Shown here: piece after piece, positions 33,310 through 43,300 of the stretch
Layout of the letters: each line of letters starts with the position of its first letter
How positions within the stretch are numbered: the stretch's first letter is position 1
Notes under the pieces: model-generated
Database searches by the model: none
What the model saw: the letters and a program-made list of their open reading frames with translations, nothing else
Told to the model about the DNA's origin: nothing
Assembly: GCA_036011305.1 (NCBI GenBank)
Contig: DASCNA010000025.1
Location: 1-51,170, forward strand
Length of the DNA: 51,170 nucleotides
Direction of reading: 5' to 3'
DNA from: DASCNA01 sp036011305
GTDB taxonomy: Bacteria; Verrucomicrobiota; Lentisphaeria; Victivallales; GWF2-38-69
Translations under genes and position numbers: made by a program

Positions 33310-34251
33310 TTAAAACATAGCGTTTTCGCTATCATATTTTTTAACTAATTTATTTAAAGAGACAATCAGTATTAATCCCATAACTGATTGATAGAGACCT
33401 GCTGCAGTAGTCATTCCGACATTTCCAGAATCCATTAACCCACGGAATACATATGTATCAATTACATTTGTTGCAGGGAAAAGTGCTCCGGAATTCATTG
33501 GATACCAATAGAATGTACCGAAATCAGCTTTAAAAATATTTCCAATTGCGATGAGCACAAGGATAATAATTATCGGCTTTATGTGAGGGATGGTAATATT
33601 CCATATCTGTTGCCATTTGCTGGCACCGTCAAGTTCGGCAGCTTCATAAAAATGCCTGCCTATAGCCAGAATAGCAGCCAGATAGAAAATTGAAGTGTAT
33701 CCAATGTTTTTCCAAAGAGTAATTATAATTAATATAGCAGGCCAATAACCAGGGTGGCTGTACCAATTTATCGGCTGCATACCAAAAAACATTAAAGCGT
33801 GATTGATTGATCCTTTGTCAACACTTAAGAAACTAAGTAGAACATATCCTACAACAATTGTAGATAGGAAGTAAGGTAGAAACATGAATGTCTGATAAAA
33901 TTTAGCAAGTCTTTTATTTAACAATTCACTTAAACAGATTGCAATTGCAATTGAACATATTGTTGTAAGAATAATAAAAGATAAATTATACAAAAGTGTA
34001 TTTCTTGTAATTATATATGCAGCATGAGAGGTGAATAAAAAATAAAAATTCTCTAATCCTACCCATTGACTATGAAGCAGACTTTCAAAAAATCCACCTC
34101 TATAAAAATGAAATCGTTTAAAAGCTAAAACCAATCCGAACATCGGTAGGTAAGCTATTAGAACAAACCAAATTAAAGCCGGTAAAACCATTACTAAAAA
34201 TAGTACGTTTTTACTTGGTTTAAATGATTTTTTTGTATTTATTTCTCCCAT
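33310..34251 (-). CDS. Carbohydrate ABC transporter permease, CUT1 (LplB/YteP-like)
   Basis: A 313-aa permease of the LplB/YteP type. It has about six membrane segments, beginning VLFLVMVLPALIWFVLIAYLPMFGLVLAFKRF, and the EAA motif EAAELDGASKWQQIWNITIPHIKP. The C-terminal YWYPMNSGALFPATNVIDTYVFRGLMDSGNVGMTTAAG is a hallmark of this subfamily. ATG 34251 is chosen because AGGGGG lies 8 bases upstream; the open frame up to 34356 would add an improbable extension. It is the first gene of the binding-protein locus, with a candidate promoter at 34388-34415. Confidence 0.93.
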   Translation of the reverse strand: MGEINTKKSFKPSKNVLFLVMVLPALIWFVLIAYLPMFGLVLAFKRFHFYRGGFFESLLHSQWVGLENFYFLFTSHAAYIITRNTLLYNLSFIILTTICSIAIAICLSELLNKRLAKFYQTFMFLPYFLSTIVVGYVLLSFLSVDKGSINHALMFFGMQPINWYSHPGYWPAILIIITLWKNIGYTSIFYLAAILAIGRHFYEAAELDGASKWQQIWNITIPHIKPIIIILVLIAIGNIFKADFGTFYWYPMNSGALFPATNVIDTYVFRGLMDSGNVGMTTAAGLYQSVMGLILIVSLNKLVKKYDSENAMF

Positions 34252-34387
34252 AAATATCCCCCTAAATTTATATATAAATATCCTATAAAATACTAGATTA
34301 ATTATTTGTCCAAAGTCCCTGACCCGTAATCTATGCCACACCAAAAACTTATTCAAGTGTTATGAAAATTTAAATGTTATATTTTGT

Positions 34388-34415
34388 ATTTTAACAGGAA
34401 ATAATTAATTGACAA
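34388..34415 (-). promoter_or_regulatory. Candidate promoter of the binding-protein locus
   Basis: On the - strand, TTGTCA (34415-34410) and TAAAAT (34393-34388) are 16 bases apart, placing a start of transcription about 130 bases before the first permease. The long leader shows no recognised riboswitch. The match is fair in AT-rich DNA. Confidence 0.4.
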
Positions 34416-34482
34416 CATTTGTAGGTCATTAATGGAGCGTTAGACACATGATGGACATAGATATTTAAGATAATGATTTTAC

Positions 34483-34505
34483 ACTAAATTCAGGAGGAAT
34501 TTAGT
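34483..34505. other. Short perfect inverted repeat
   Basis: ACTAAATTC and GAATTTAGT form a 9-bp stem with a 5-base AGGAG loop, followed on the + strand by five T. It lies about 30 bases past the EamA stop on the - strand. It may help terminate that gene, although the T-run is on the opposite side. Confidence 0.4.
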
Positions 34506-34533
34506 TTTTAAGAATAAGGGTTAGATTAATTTG

Positions 34534-35439
34534 TTATAGCGCCACAAGAATTAAGCCGATAAATATTGTTAGGATCGCAATATATTTGGTTGAATATCTT
34601 GGTTCTTTCAATAAAAATATTCCACCTAGAGCTCCTATTGGAATGCTTAACTGTCTGAACGCTACAACATAACTGACGTTAGTTGCAAATGACATAGAGA
34701 TCAAAACAAGAGAGTAGGCAACTATTATTCCGATACCTGCAAGAAGTGCATTTTTTTTCTGCATTTTGAAAACATTTAAAAAATTAGTATGCTCTTTTTT
34801 ATAAAATAAGATAAAAATTGATAACCATGAAAAAATGAATATGCATTCAAAAAACGAATATAATAGTGTTATTTGTACGACAGAAAGTCTGATAGTGTTT
34901 GTATGAGTTAATATTGATAAAGAGTTATCATCTATAATCGAATATCCAGCAGTACCAAAAGCTGATATTAAAGCAAACAGACAAGTAATGTTCAGATAGT
35001 TTTTTAATTTTATGTCACTGAAATTTTTCATTGGCAGAATAAAACATCCAGCCGTAATTAATAAAATTCCTATAACGCATAAAAAGGTAATTGTATGTCC
35101 CTGTGCAAGTATGAATGTCACAATAGCAACAACAATAATAGGTGAAGATCTTGCAATTGGATACGCGATGGACAGATCTCCATGCCTATAGGCCGTTGCC
35201 AGTGCAATATAATATACAGACATACTGATTCCTGTGAAAATTAATAAAATCCATACTTCAACAGGGAAAAGGAAAAGTGATTTCCAGTAAAGGATAAATA
35301 TCGGAAGCAATACTATACAACCAACAACATTACATAAATAAAAAAACGATGTTGAAGGGGTCGTTTTTTTACTTAAAAGATTCCAACCTGCATGCACAAA
35401 TGCAGATAATATAATTAATAAAATAGCTGTGACTGACAT
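34534..35439 (-). CDS. EamA/DMT-superfamily transporter
   Basis: A 301-aa membrane protein with ten hydrophobic segments in two repeated halves, as in EamA (drug/metabolite transporter) proteins. Landmarks are SAFVHAGWNLLSKK near the N terminus, YYIALATAYRHGDLSIAYPIARSSPI at the end of the first half and VAFRQLSIPIGALGGIFLLKEPRYSTKYIA in the second. The substrate is not predictable; export of metabolites is common in this superfamily. It stands alone between the sugar-uptake locus and the FUSC gene, both on the same strand but with gaps of 200-280 bases. Confidence 0.9.
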   Translation of the reverse strand: MSVTAILLIILSAFVHAGWNLLSKKTTPSTSFFYLCNVVGCIVLLPIFILYWKSLFLFPVEVWILLIFTGISMSVYYIALATAYRHGDLSIAYPIARSSPIIVVAIVTFILAQGHTITFLCVIGILLITAGCFILPMKNFSDIKLKNYLNITCLFALISAFGTAGYSIIDDNSLSILTHTNTIRLSVVQITLLYSFFECIFIFSWLSIFILFYKKEHTNFLNVFKMQKKNALLAGIGIIVAYSLVLISMSFATNVSYVVAFRQLSIPIGALGGIFLLKEPRYSTKYIAILTIFIGLILVAL

Positions 35440-35640
35440 ATTATATTCACTATGAAAGTAGATACATTAAAGTACTAAATTCTATTGTGACCTTTTTTAT
35501 TTTAATATTGAGTTTACTGATTTTGTCCCTGGTAAGAATATAACTTTAATGTAATTATCTTCAAGTTGGAGTTTATCAGTTATGTTTTATAATATTCAGT
35601 TAGTTTATTACAATTTTTTCTACACTGTATGTAGTGATAA

Positions 35641-37884
35641 TTATTTCCAATCTGCATTATCTTTTGTTGATTTTTTAGAATTTATAGTTGGTAATTCAAT
35701 ATAATTTTCAAGTAGATTGATTATTCTCCTATAATTTAATAATGCCGTACTTCGATGTTGCTTGGATTCAATATTTTGATTTCTCTGTTCGTCATTTTTA
35801 AGTTTTGTCTTTAAATTTGTAAAATTTGATTCAAGCTTATCTATCAATTTTAAACTGGTTTTGTATTCAGGTTTATTTCCGCATATTATTGTTATTGATT
35901 TAAAAATACTATGGAAAAAATCAGGACATAAACGATAAAAATAATAAAATGTATCAGTGTTATGAATGAGGGTAGATTTAGATTCAAAAAATATCCATTT
36001 TTCCAACCTTAAGCGATCTTCATAAATATTATACTGTTCATTAGTTATTTTATTTTGTTTGTTTAAATTAATAAGTTGATTGGTTATGTCATGAATTCCT
36101 AAATTATATTTGAAATATGTTTCTTCTTCTGTAAGATATTTTGTAAAATTTGAATATAAATCCTTAAATATATTATTAATTGAGATACTTTTTTTTATAA
36201 AATCATCGTACTCGTTGTACTTCCATAGATTATTATTGAATAGATAAACAATTACTACTCCTAACACTGATCCGGTAAAAGCTGATAATGGAGGCCATAG
36301 AGAGTCCATAGGTTGTAATGTACTTATCTGGACGCTTAAAAAACCAACCAAACCCCAGATACAGAAATATCTTATTGCTAAATCCGGAATTGATGTCCTT
36401 AAGTAAACAAAGAAAAAGATGACGAAAAATAAAAAAATATAAAGAAAATATATGCTATCTGGAAATAGAGTTAAGAATATTAGATTTGCAGCAATTGAAG
36501 CAATAGAACCTAATATTGAAAAAAACCCAAGTTTAATATTTTTAGTCAAGCTAGGTTTCATATATAACATTGCCGCAAAAAGCATCATGATTCCAGCTTC
36601 TAATATTGGCAGTTGAAAGGCAAATATTACCCAAATAGAAAAGATCATACATAGACCGGTTTTCAAGGCAAGTATAAATGCCAGCGAGTGTATTCTGAAC
36701 TTGATAAATAGAAAACTGTATGTCTTATAATATGTATATTTTCTGATCAATGTATTTTTGAAATCAAGTTCATAAATTTTATTTTCATTCTGTATTGTAT
36801 TTTTTAAATGAAAATAAAATGATCTAAGATTGATTAAGCTTTCCAAAAAAATAACTAACTCTTTTTTTGAATAATTTTCCTTGTTTATATCGTTTTCATA
36901 AAGATTATTAATCTTATCAAGTTTTATATCTATTTTGTATATAATTTTTGCTTTTTGTTCAGAATTATCTTCATAAAGAATTTCAATTAATGAAGATATA
37001 TTATCAATAATATCATCAAATTGTTTTTTATATTTGAATTGATATGTTGTATTATTTTTTCTTGCTGATTTATAAAATCTAAGTAGATTAACAGCAGGGA
37101 AAAAAAGTTCATTAATATTTAAATCATAAGAAACGTGTTCAAGTTTCTTGAACTTTCTTTCCAACTTAGTTAAATGCAGGATATCAATGAGTTTTTTAGC
37201 ATTACTGTTAATCTCCGTATAGTGTTTCTTTATAGTTTCATTATTAAACGAGTTAGTGAAATAGCATTCAAAAACTTCTTTAATGTATAAACAATATTTT
37301 TTTCTGAGAGCAACAGATCCTTTGTGAAGGTCTTCCTGTATGTAGTTAGGCCACAACCAGAAGTTAAATATAAAAGCGGATAATACACCGATAGAAATTT
37401 CAATTGCTCTGTAGGTCGCAGTATAAACAGCCTCAGTTGGAGGATGTCCTAAAGTAGATAGACAGACAATTATTGAAACACTGGCAAGCATCCACCAGAA
37501 ATATGCAATGTCCGACAGCAGTCTTTTATAGGTTGCATATACGATGAATAAACCATAGAAAATTGAAAAATAAATATGGTTCTGGAAAAACATACCATAA
37601 AGAAACAGGCTTATGAAAAAAGTTACCCAGGTGCCGATGAATCTTAAACTTGCTTTTTTTACACTAGCAGCCATGTTTGGAAGCATAACAATAGAGGCCA
37701 CCCATGCCGCCCAGTTGGCATTTGGAATTTCCAGCCATAAGGCAATGGTCATAGCAAATAAAGTGGCAACGCAAATTTTAAGGGCAAACCTAACCTGCCA
37801 ATTATTATATGAAAGATTCATATATGCATTTTTCAATACATATATGAAGAATTTGAAATTACTTTTTATTTCTGAAATAAACAT
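35641..37884 (-). CDS. FUSC-family (aromatic-acid-exporter-like) membrane protein
   Basis: A 747-aa inner-membrane protein of the FUSC/YccS type. A first block of about six helices (residues ~30-180: VRFALKICVATLFAMTIALWL, PNANWAAWVASIVMLPNMAASVKKASLRFIGTW) is followed by a ~200-residue cytoplasmic helical region, a second helix block (~395-545, including FALKTGLCMIFSIWVIF) and a second soluble region. This two-fold layout fits FUSC exporters implicated in efflux of aromatic carboxylates or other anions. No partner membrane-fusion protein is encoded nearby. It is divergent from the DUF2059 gene across a 139-base region with a perfect palindrome. Confidence 0.85.
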   Translation of the reverse strand: MFISEIKSNFKFFIYVLKNAYMNLSYNNWQVRFALKICVATLFAMTIALWLEIPNANWAAWVASIVMLPNMAASVKKASLRFIGTWVTFFISLFLYGMFFQNHIYFSIFYGLFIVYATYKRLLSDIAYFWWMLASVSIIVCLSTLGHPPTEAVYTATYRAIEISIGVLSAFIFNFWLWPNYIQEDLHKGSVALRKKYCLYIKEVFECYFTNSFNNETIKKHYTEINSNAKKLIDILHLTKLERKFKKLEHVSYDLNINELFFPAVNLLRFYKSARKNNTTYQFKYKKQFDDIIDNISSLIEILYEDNSEQKAKIIYKIDIKLDKINNLYENDINKENYSKKELVIFLESLINLRSFYFHLKNTIQNENKIYELDFKNTLIRKYTYYKTYSFLFIKFRIHSLAFILALKTGLCMIFSIWVIFAFQLPILEAGIMMLFAAMLYMKPSLTKNIKLGFFSILGSIASIAANLIFLTLFPDSIYFLYIFLFFVIFFFVYLRTSIPDLAIRYFCIWGLVGFLSVQISTLQPMDSLWPPLSAFTGSVLGVVIVYLFNNNLWKYNEYDDFIKKSISINNIFKDLYSNFTKYLTEEETYFKYNLGIHDITNQLINLNKQNKITNEQYNIYEDRLRLEKWIFFESKSTLIHNTDTFYYFYRLCPDFFHSIFKSITIICGNKPEYKTSLKLIDKLESNFTNLKTKLKNDEQRNQNIESKQHRSTALLNYRRIINLLENYIELPTINSKKSTKDNADWK

Positions 37885-37956
37885 ATAAGTGATTTTATCT
37901 TTATATCATTTTTTATTCTACATAATACCTATTTGAAATAGTGCTAAAATTAAAGT

Positions 37957-37974
37957 TTGTCATTATAATGACAA
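37957..37974. promoter_or_regulatory. Perfect 18-bp palindrome in divergent promoter region
   Basis: TTGTCATTATAATGACAA is a perfect palindrome between the divergent FUSC and DUF2059 genes. Its centre contains TATAAT, a consensus -10 readable on either strand as ATTATAAT. A dimeric regulator binding here could control both genes. The identity of any regulator is unknown. Confidence 0.6.
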
Positions 37975-38023
37975 TTTTGAAAGAACTAGCTGATAAATAA
38001 ATCTATAAATAAGGATATGTTTA

Positions 38024-38512
38024 ATGAAAAAAGATGTTTTCGTAATTATTTTGATTTTTTTGACCATTAATGTTTTTGCCTCTTCACAGGAAAGTTTAGT
38101 TCATGAAAAAGCATTGGAAGTAATTAAGTTGACAAAAGCAGATAAAATGGCAGAGCTTACATTAAAACAGATGGTTGCTATTTTTAAGAAGAGCAAACCT
38201 GAGATATCAAATGAATTTTGGGGAAAATTTGTCAAAGAGGCTAATTATCAGGAATTTACTAATATGATAGCTGATGTTTATGCAAAAAATTATACTGTTC
38301 CTGAATTGGATGCAATGATAAAATTTTACAAATCTCCTATTGGAAAGGAAATAATTAAAAAACAGCCTGAAGTTTCAAAAGCATCTATGCTGGCTGGACA
38401 AAAATGGGGTAAGCAGTTAGGAATGAAAATTGCTATGGAGTTACAGCTTGGCAAACTGAAACAGCAGGGGAATGAAATGGGAAATATAAATTCAATTCAG
38501 AAAGTTAAATAA
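38024..38512 (+). CDS. DUF2059-family exported protein
   Basis: A 162-aa protein with a signal peptide (VIILIFLTINVFASSQ). The body carries the DUF2059 core, with YAKNYTVPELDAMIKFYKSPIGKEIIKKQPEV near residues 88-120, where FY.SP.G is diagnostic. DUF2059 proteins are small periplasmic helical proteins of unknown function. AAGGA precedes the ATG. The LD-carboxypeptidase gene follows after about 14 bases, so a role near peptidoglycan is possible but unproven. Confidence 0.85.
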   Translation: MKKDVFVIILIFLTINVFASSQESLVHEKALEVIKLTKADKMAELTLKQMVAIFKKSKPEISNEFWGKFVKEANYQEFTNMIADVYAKNYTVPELDAMIKFYKSPIGKEIIKKQPEVSKASMLAGQKWGKQLGMKIAMELQLGKLKQQGNEMGNINSIQKVK

Positions 38513-38526
38513 TACTAGCATTGCGT

Positions 38527-39432
38527 ATGGTAATTTTTCCTGAAAAGATAAAAAAAATAGCGGTCATTGCTCCAGCAGGAGTTCCAAATGAAACTGATTT
38601 TAATGCTTCATTAAGATTTGTTGAATCTTTAGGCTATGATATAAAAATAGGAAATCATATTTTTAATAATAAAGGCATAGATTATCTGTCATCGAGTATT
38701 GAAAATAGGGTAACAGACATTCATTCATGCTGGAAAGATGATAGTATTGATCTTGTTATTGCTGCTAAAGGCGGTTTTGGTTCAGCGCAGCTTCTTCCTT
38801 TTTTAAATTGGGAATTATTAAAAACAAGAAATCTTCCTTTTGTGGGGTACAGTGATTTAACAGCATTGCATTTAGGAATGTATGCAAAAGGTGTGGGAAT
38901 ACCTATTTCAGCACCAATGTTCTGCCAGTTTCATAAATTGAGGAATGATAATTATACTTTAAACAGTCTTTGTAATAGCATTCAATATGCTAGAAAAGCT
39001 GAACAAGTAACTGAAGTAAGACATCACAGAAAATTACTGATAATAAAAAAAAGAAGTATTGAAGCAGAAGTTTTGCCTGTTACTCTTTCTGTACTGGTTT
39101 CGTTAATTGGAACCAGTTTTATGCCTGATGTTAAAGGTAGGATTTTATTAATTGAAGACATAAATGAACCTGTTTACAAGCTTGATAGATATTTGACACA
39201 TTTAATGCAGGCTGGTATTTTAAATCGCATATCAGGTCTGTTATGCGGATATTTTACAAGATGCGGTAATCAGAAAGAGAGAATAGAATTATTTAATTCC
39301 TGGTCTAAGTTTGTTAATGGTCCTGTAATCATGAATATTCCGTTTGGACATACTTATCCAAGAATAAGTATAGCCTTTGGAGAAAGGTGTATTGTAAAAG
39401 ACAATGGAGAAATTATTTTGGATAATTGTTAA
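38527..39432 (+). CDS. LD-carboxypeptidase (peptidase family S66)
   Basis: A 301-aa S66-family peptidase (LdcA/MccF type) that removes the terminal D-Ala of murein tetrapeptides during peptidoglycan recycling. Visible landmarks are KIAVIAPAGVP at the start, AAKGGFGSAQLLP, the nucleophile elbow GYSDLTALH (Ser109), the Glu region LLIEDINEPVYKLDR near residue 208 and the His region IPFGHTYPR near residue 274. All three catalytic residues are therefore present. I start at ATG 38527; an in-frame TTG at 38521 is the alternative. No signal peptide, consistent with a cytosolic enzyme. Confidence 0.9.
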   Translation: MVIFPEKIKKIAVIAPAGVPNETDFNASLRFVESLGYDIKIGNHIFNNKGIDYLSSSIENRVTDIHSCWKDDSIDLVIAAKGGFGSAQLLPFLNWELLKTRNLPFVGYSDLTALHLGMYAKGVGIPISAPMFCQFHKLRNDNYTLNSLCNSIQYARKAEQVTEVRHHRKLLIIKKRSIEAEVLPVTLSVLVSLIGTSFMPDVKGRILLIEDINEPVYKLDRYLTHLMQAGILNRISGLLCGYFTRCGNQKERIELFNSWSKFVNGPVIMNIPFGHTYPRISIAFGERCIVKDNGEIILDNC

Positions 39433-39461
39433 AAGATTCTATTATTTAGGAATATTAAATT

Positions 39462-40280
39462 ATGAAAAATATTAAAATTGCTATTTGTCAAAATAAACCT
39501 TCAAGGGATAAAAATGAATCAGTAGAAAAAATCAAATTGATGATTGAAGAAGCTTCAGATAATGGCGCTGAATTAGTAGTTTTACCAGAAATATTTTATC
39601 ACCCTTATGAATTGAGGGCTATTCCTAAGCTAGAGGAATCTAATTGTGAAACTCTGAATATTTTAGCAGGAATCGCAGCTGGTAATAAAATACATCTTTG
39701 TACAGGAAGCCTTGTAGAAAAAGTTGGGAATAAAAGATTTAACAGATCATATCTTATTTCACCAAAGGGTGAAATTTTACTTGAATACAGCAAGTCACAT
39801 TTATATGATGTAAATTTCGAAAAACTAAGGACAAGAGAGTCAAAAGTTTTTGATTTTGGAGAAAACCTGAATATCGCTGATACTGCTTTGGGTAAAATCG
39901 GAATTATAATATGCTATGATATAAGGTTTCCTGAAATGGCAAGACATCTGGCTTTGAATGGTGCTGAAATAATAATTGTTCCAGCCGCCTTTAATACCAT
40001 TTCAGGAGAGGCTCACTGGAATATAATGTTTAGATGTCGCGCAATTGAAAGTCAGGTTTATTTATTGGCGGCGTCTCCGGCTAGGGATATGGATTCTTCC
40101 TATCAGGCCTATGGACATTCAATGGTAATTGATCCTTGGGGCAGGGTTATCTCTGAAGCAGGAATCGATGAGCAGATAATTTACTCTTTTCTTGATTCAA
40201 AAGTTTTATCAGATACCAGAAACAGACTTCCCTTATTAAAACATAGAAGACCAGAATTATACAGTAAATTTAAATCATAG
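39462..40280 (+). CDS. Carbon-nitrogen hydrolase, Nit2/omega-amidase-like
   Basis: A 272-aa nitrilase-superfamily amidase. The Glu-Lys-Cys triad is clear: Glu43 in VVLPEIFYHP, Lys111 in YSKSHLYD and Cys151 in IICYDIRFPEMAR. The sequence VPAAFNTISGEAHWNIMFRCRAIESQVYLL is characteristic of the Nit2-like branch, which hydrolyses alpha-keto acid amides or damaged metabolites such as deaminated glutathione. It follows the LD-carboxypeptidase by about 30 bases and probably belongs to the same transcript. The exact substrate cannot be fixed from sequence. Confidence 0.9.
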   Translation: MKNIKIAICQNKPSRDKNESVEKIKLMIEEASDNGAELVVLPEIFYHPYELRAIPKLEESNCETLNILAGIAAGNKIHLCTGSLVEKVGNKRFNRSYLISPKGEILLEYSKSHLYDVNFEKLRTRESKVFDFGENLNIADTALGKIGIIICYDIRFPEMARHLALNGAEIIIVPAAFNTISGEAHWNIMFRCRAIESQVYLLAASPARDMDSSYQAYGHSMVIDPWGRVISEAGIDEQIIYSFLDSKVLSDTRNRLPLLKHRRPELYSKFKS

Positions 40281-40315
40281 CTTCTTTCAGCTTCTAAAAA
40301 TTACTGCAATTACAG

Positions 40316-40372
40316 ATATTATAGACTAAGATATTATATAAATCTGATGATCTTATGAGGTGTCTATAATAT
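40316..40372 (+). promoter_or_regulatory. Hairpin abutting the hybrid-kinase start codon
   Basis: ATATTATAGAC (40316-40326) plus TAAGAT (40327-40332) pairs with ATCTTA (40350-40355) and GTCTATAATAT (40362-40372): 17 perfect pairs with a 17-base loop. The only interruption is a six-base bulge, TGAGGT, which contains the likely ribosome-binding GAGG. The stem ends at the base before the ATG. Confidence 0.6.
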
Positions 40373-43300
40373 ATGATGCAAAAAATATTTTTATTTACAG
40401 TTCTGGCTTTTCTTTTTGTTTTTAATTCTTATGCCCAAAAAACAGCATTGTCTTCTCTTAAACTAACAGACAAGGAGATAGCCTGGCTTAAATTTCACCC
40501 TGAAATAAGTATACAAAACGAGAAGAACTGGCCTCCGTTTAACTTCAATGAAAATGGAAAACCTTTAGGTCTGTCAATAGACTATATGAACCTTCTTGCA
40601 GAAAAGTTGGGAATAAAAATTAACTATATCACCGGTCCCAGCTGGAATACTTTTATTGCAATGATGAAGAATAAGGAGTTGGATGTAATCCTTAATATTG
40701 TAAAAACAGAAGATAGAGAAAAATATATCAATTTTACTGAACCGTATATAACTAATCCTAATATAATTGTATCTTCAATTGAAAGTCCTTATGAAAACTT
40801 ACAGCAGCTGGATGGAAAAATAATTGCTGTTCCAAAAGGGTTTTTCTATGTAGAAATTCTTAAAAAATATTTTCCTAATATTAGACGTTTACTTCTTAGA
40901 AATTCACTTGAATGTTTAAAAGCTGTTTCACTTGGTAAAGCAGATGCTACTTTGGGAGAAGAAGCTGTAAGCAGATATCTAATTCAGCAAAACATGTTGA
41001 CTGGGTTAAAAATATCGGGAGAAGTTCATGTTGGAAATAAAGACATTGTTAATCTGAGAATAGGTGTAAGGAAAGATTGGCCTATACTTATTTCAATTCT
41101 AAATAAAACGATGAATACTGTAACAAGAAAAGAATTATTTGAAATAAGTTCAAGATGGTTATTAAAAAGTGCAGATCAAAGACAGGCAATCAAACTTTCA
41201 GCTGAAGAAATTGAATGGTTGGAGCATCATCCTGTAATAAAGTTTTCAGGAGATCCAGACTGGATGCCTCAGGAGTCATTCACAGAGAATGGTAAATATA
41301 TAGGTATTGCTGCGGATTATCTTAAAGAAGTAGAAAGAAAACTTAATATCAATATAGATATTGTACCTAGTGAATCATGGGATCAGACACTTAAAATGGT
41401 AAAAAATAATACTGTGGATATGATCTCTGAAACTGATAATGACGAAGGTAGAAAATTTTTAAATTTTTCAAAAGCCTATGTTAATTTTCCAATCGTTGTA
41501 GTATTGAGAAAAGATGAACCTTCAATTAGAACTTTAACTGAACTGAAAGAAGGAAAGAAAATCAGTGTTGTCAAGGGATATGGTTATGTACCTGTATTAA
41601 AACAGAAATTTCCGGGTTTAAATTATGTGGAATCACTGACTGTTAAAGAAGGTTTAATGCTTGTTGCTTCAGGACAGGCTGATGCTTTTATCGGGAGTAT
41701 ATCTACAATAGGTTATTTAATTCCTAAGCTTGGGCTAGAGAACTTAAAAATTGGAGGTGAAACACCTATTACTATTCATCTAAGCTATGGAGTAAGAAAC
41801 GATTGGCCTGTTTTAGTTTCTATTTTGAATAAAGCTATAAGTTCAATTCCTCAGGAAGATGTAAATGTAATTGTCAATAAGTGGATTAAAACTGAATTTG
41901 TCAAGCAGGTAGATTATAGCATAATATGGAAAATAATGATTGCTGTAATTATTGTCATTATAATAATTTTAATATGGGCAAGATCATTAAAAAAAGAAAT
42001 AAGAAACAGGAAAAAAGCTGAAGATGCATTAGAAAAAAACGGACAGCGCCTTCAAACAATTCTGGACAATGCAAGTGTTGCCATTACGATGAAAAATTTA
42101 GATGGCAGATATGTGCTTATTAATAAATATTTTGAACAGGTTATAGGCATCAATGAGAATGAAGTTATTGGAAAAACTGACGAAGAAATTTTTGATGACG
42201 ACTTAGTCAAAAGAATGATTGAAACAGACAGAAAAGCAATTTTAAGTGGGGAAATAAAAACTGCTGAGCTTGATGCCAAATTAAAGGATGGAAGTTTGCA
42301 TTCCTATATTTCTACAAAAATTCCTCTTAAAGACAAAAGTGGTAAAATTTATGCTTTATGCGGTATTTCTACTGATATAACTGTACTTAAACAAATACAG
42401 AATGAGCTTGCAGATGCTAAAAAAATTGCAGAAGATGCAACAAAATCAAAGAGTGATTTTCTTGCAAATATGAGCCATGAAATACGAACTCCTATGAATG
42501 CAGTTATGGGTATGACTCATCTTGCAATGCAGACAGAATTAACTGAAAAACAGTATAATTATCTAGAGAAAATTGATCTTTCAGCTAAATCCCTTCTCAA
42601 TATAATTAATGATATTCTAGACTTCTCTAAAATAGAAGCAGGAAAAATGGATATTGAAAAAATTGATTTTGACCTAAACAAAGTCCTGGACAACTTAGCC
42701 AATATAATTTCTGTAAAGGCGAAGGAAAAAGATAATCTTGAGCTTCTTTTTGATGTAGCTCCTTCTGTCCCTCGCTATCTTGTCGGAGATCCGTTAAGAT
42801 TGGGGCAGATTTTGATAAATCTTTGTAATAATGCTGTGAAATTTACAGAAAAAGGTGAAATAATTATCAGGATAAAATCTACCGATATACAAGATGGAAA
42901 AGCCAATATAAAATTTTCTATCAAAGATACTGGAGTAGGCATGAATAAACAGCAGATCAATAAATTATTTAAATCTTTTTCTCAGGCAGATACATCCACC
43001 ACAAGAAAATTTGGTGGAACAGGACTGGGGTTATCAATTTCAAAACATCTGGTTGAAATGATGGATGGAAAAATAACTGTAGAAAGTGAATATGGTCTAG
43101 GAAGCATATTTAGTTTTGATGTTGTTTTGACAAAACAGGAGGGAAAAAATGAAAATGATAAATTTTTACCTACACCTGATTTAAGAGCTCTTAAAGTTTT
43201 AGTGGTAGATGATAATAGAGATTCATGTGAAATATTACAAACAGTATTAGAGTCATTTTCATTTAAAGTTAAAACTGTGAATACAGGGAGTGAAGCTCTC

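Noticed and set aside
34252..34380. Riboswitch in the ~130-base leader of the permease operon
   Set aside because: No conserved riboswitch core could be recognised, and only weak stems are visible.
35600..35640. Terminator after the FUSC gene (CTACA/TGTAG hairpin)
   Set aside because: The stem has only five pairs and is followed by A, not T, on the transcribed strand.
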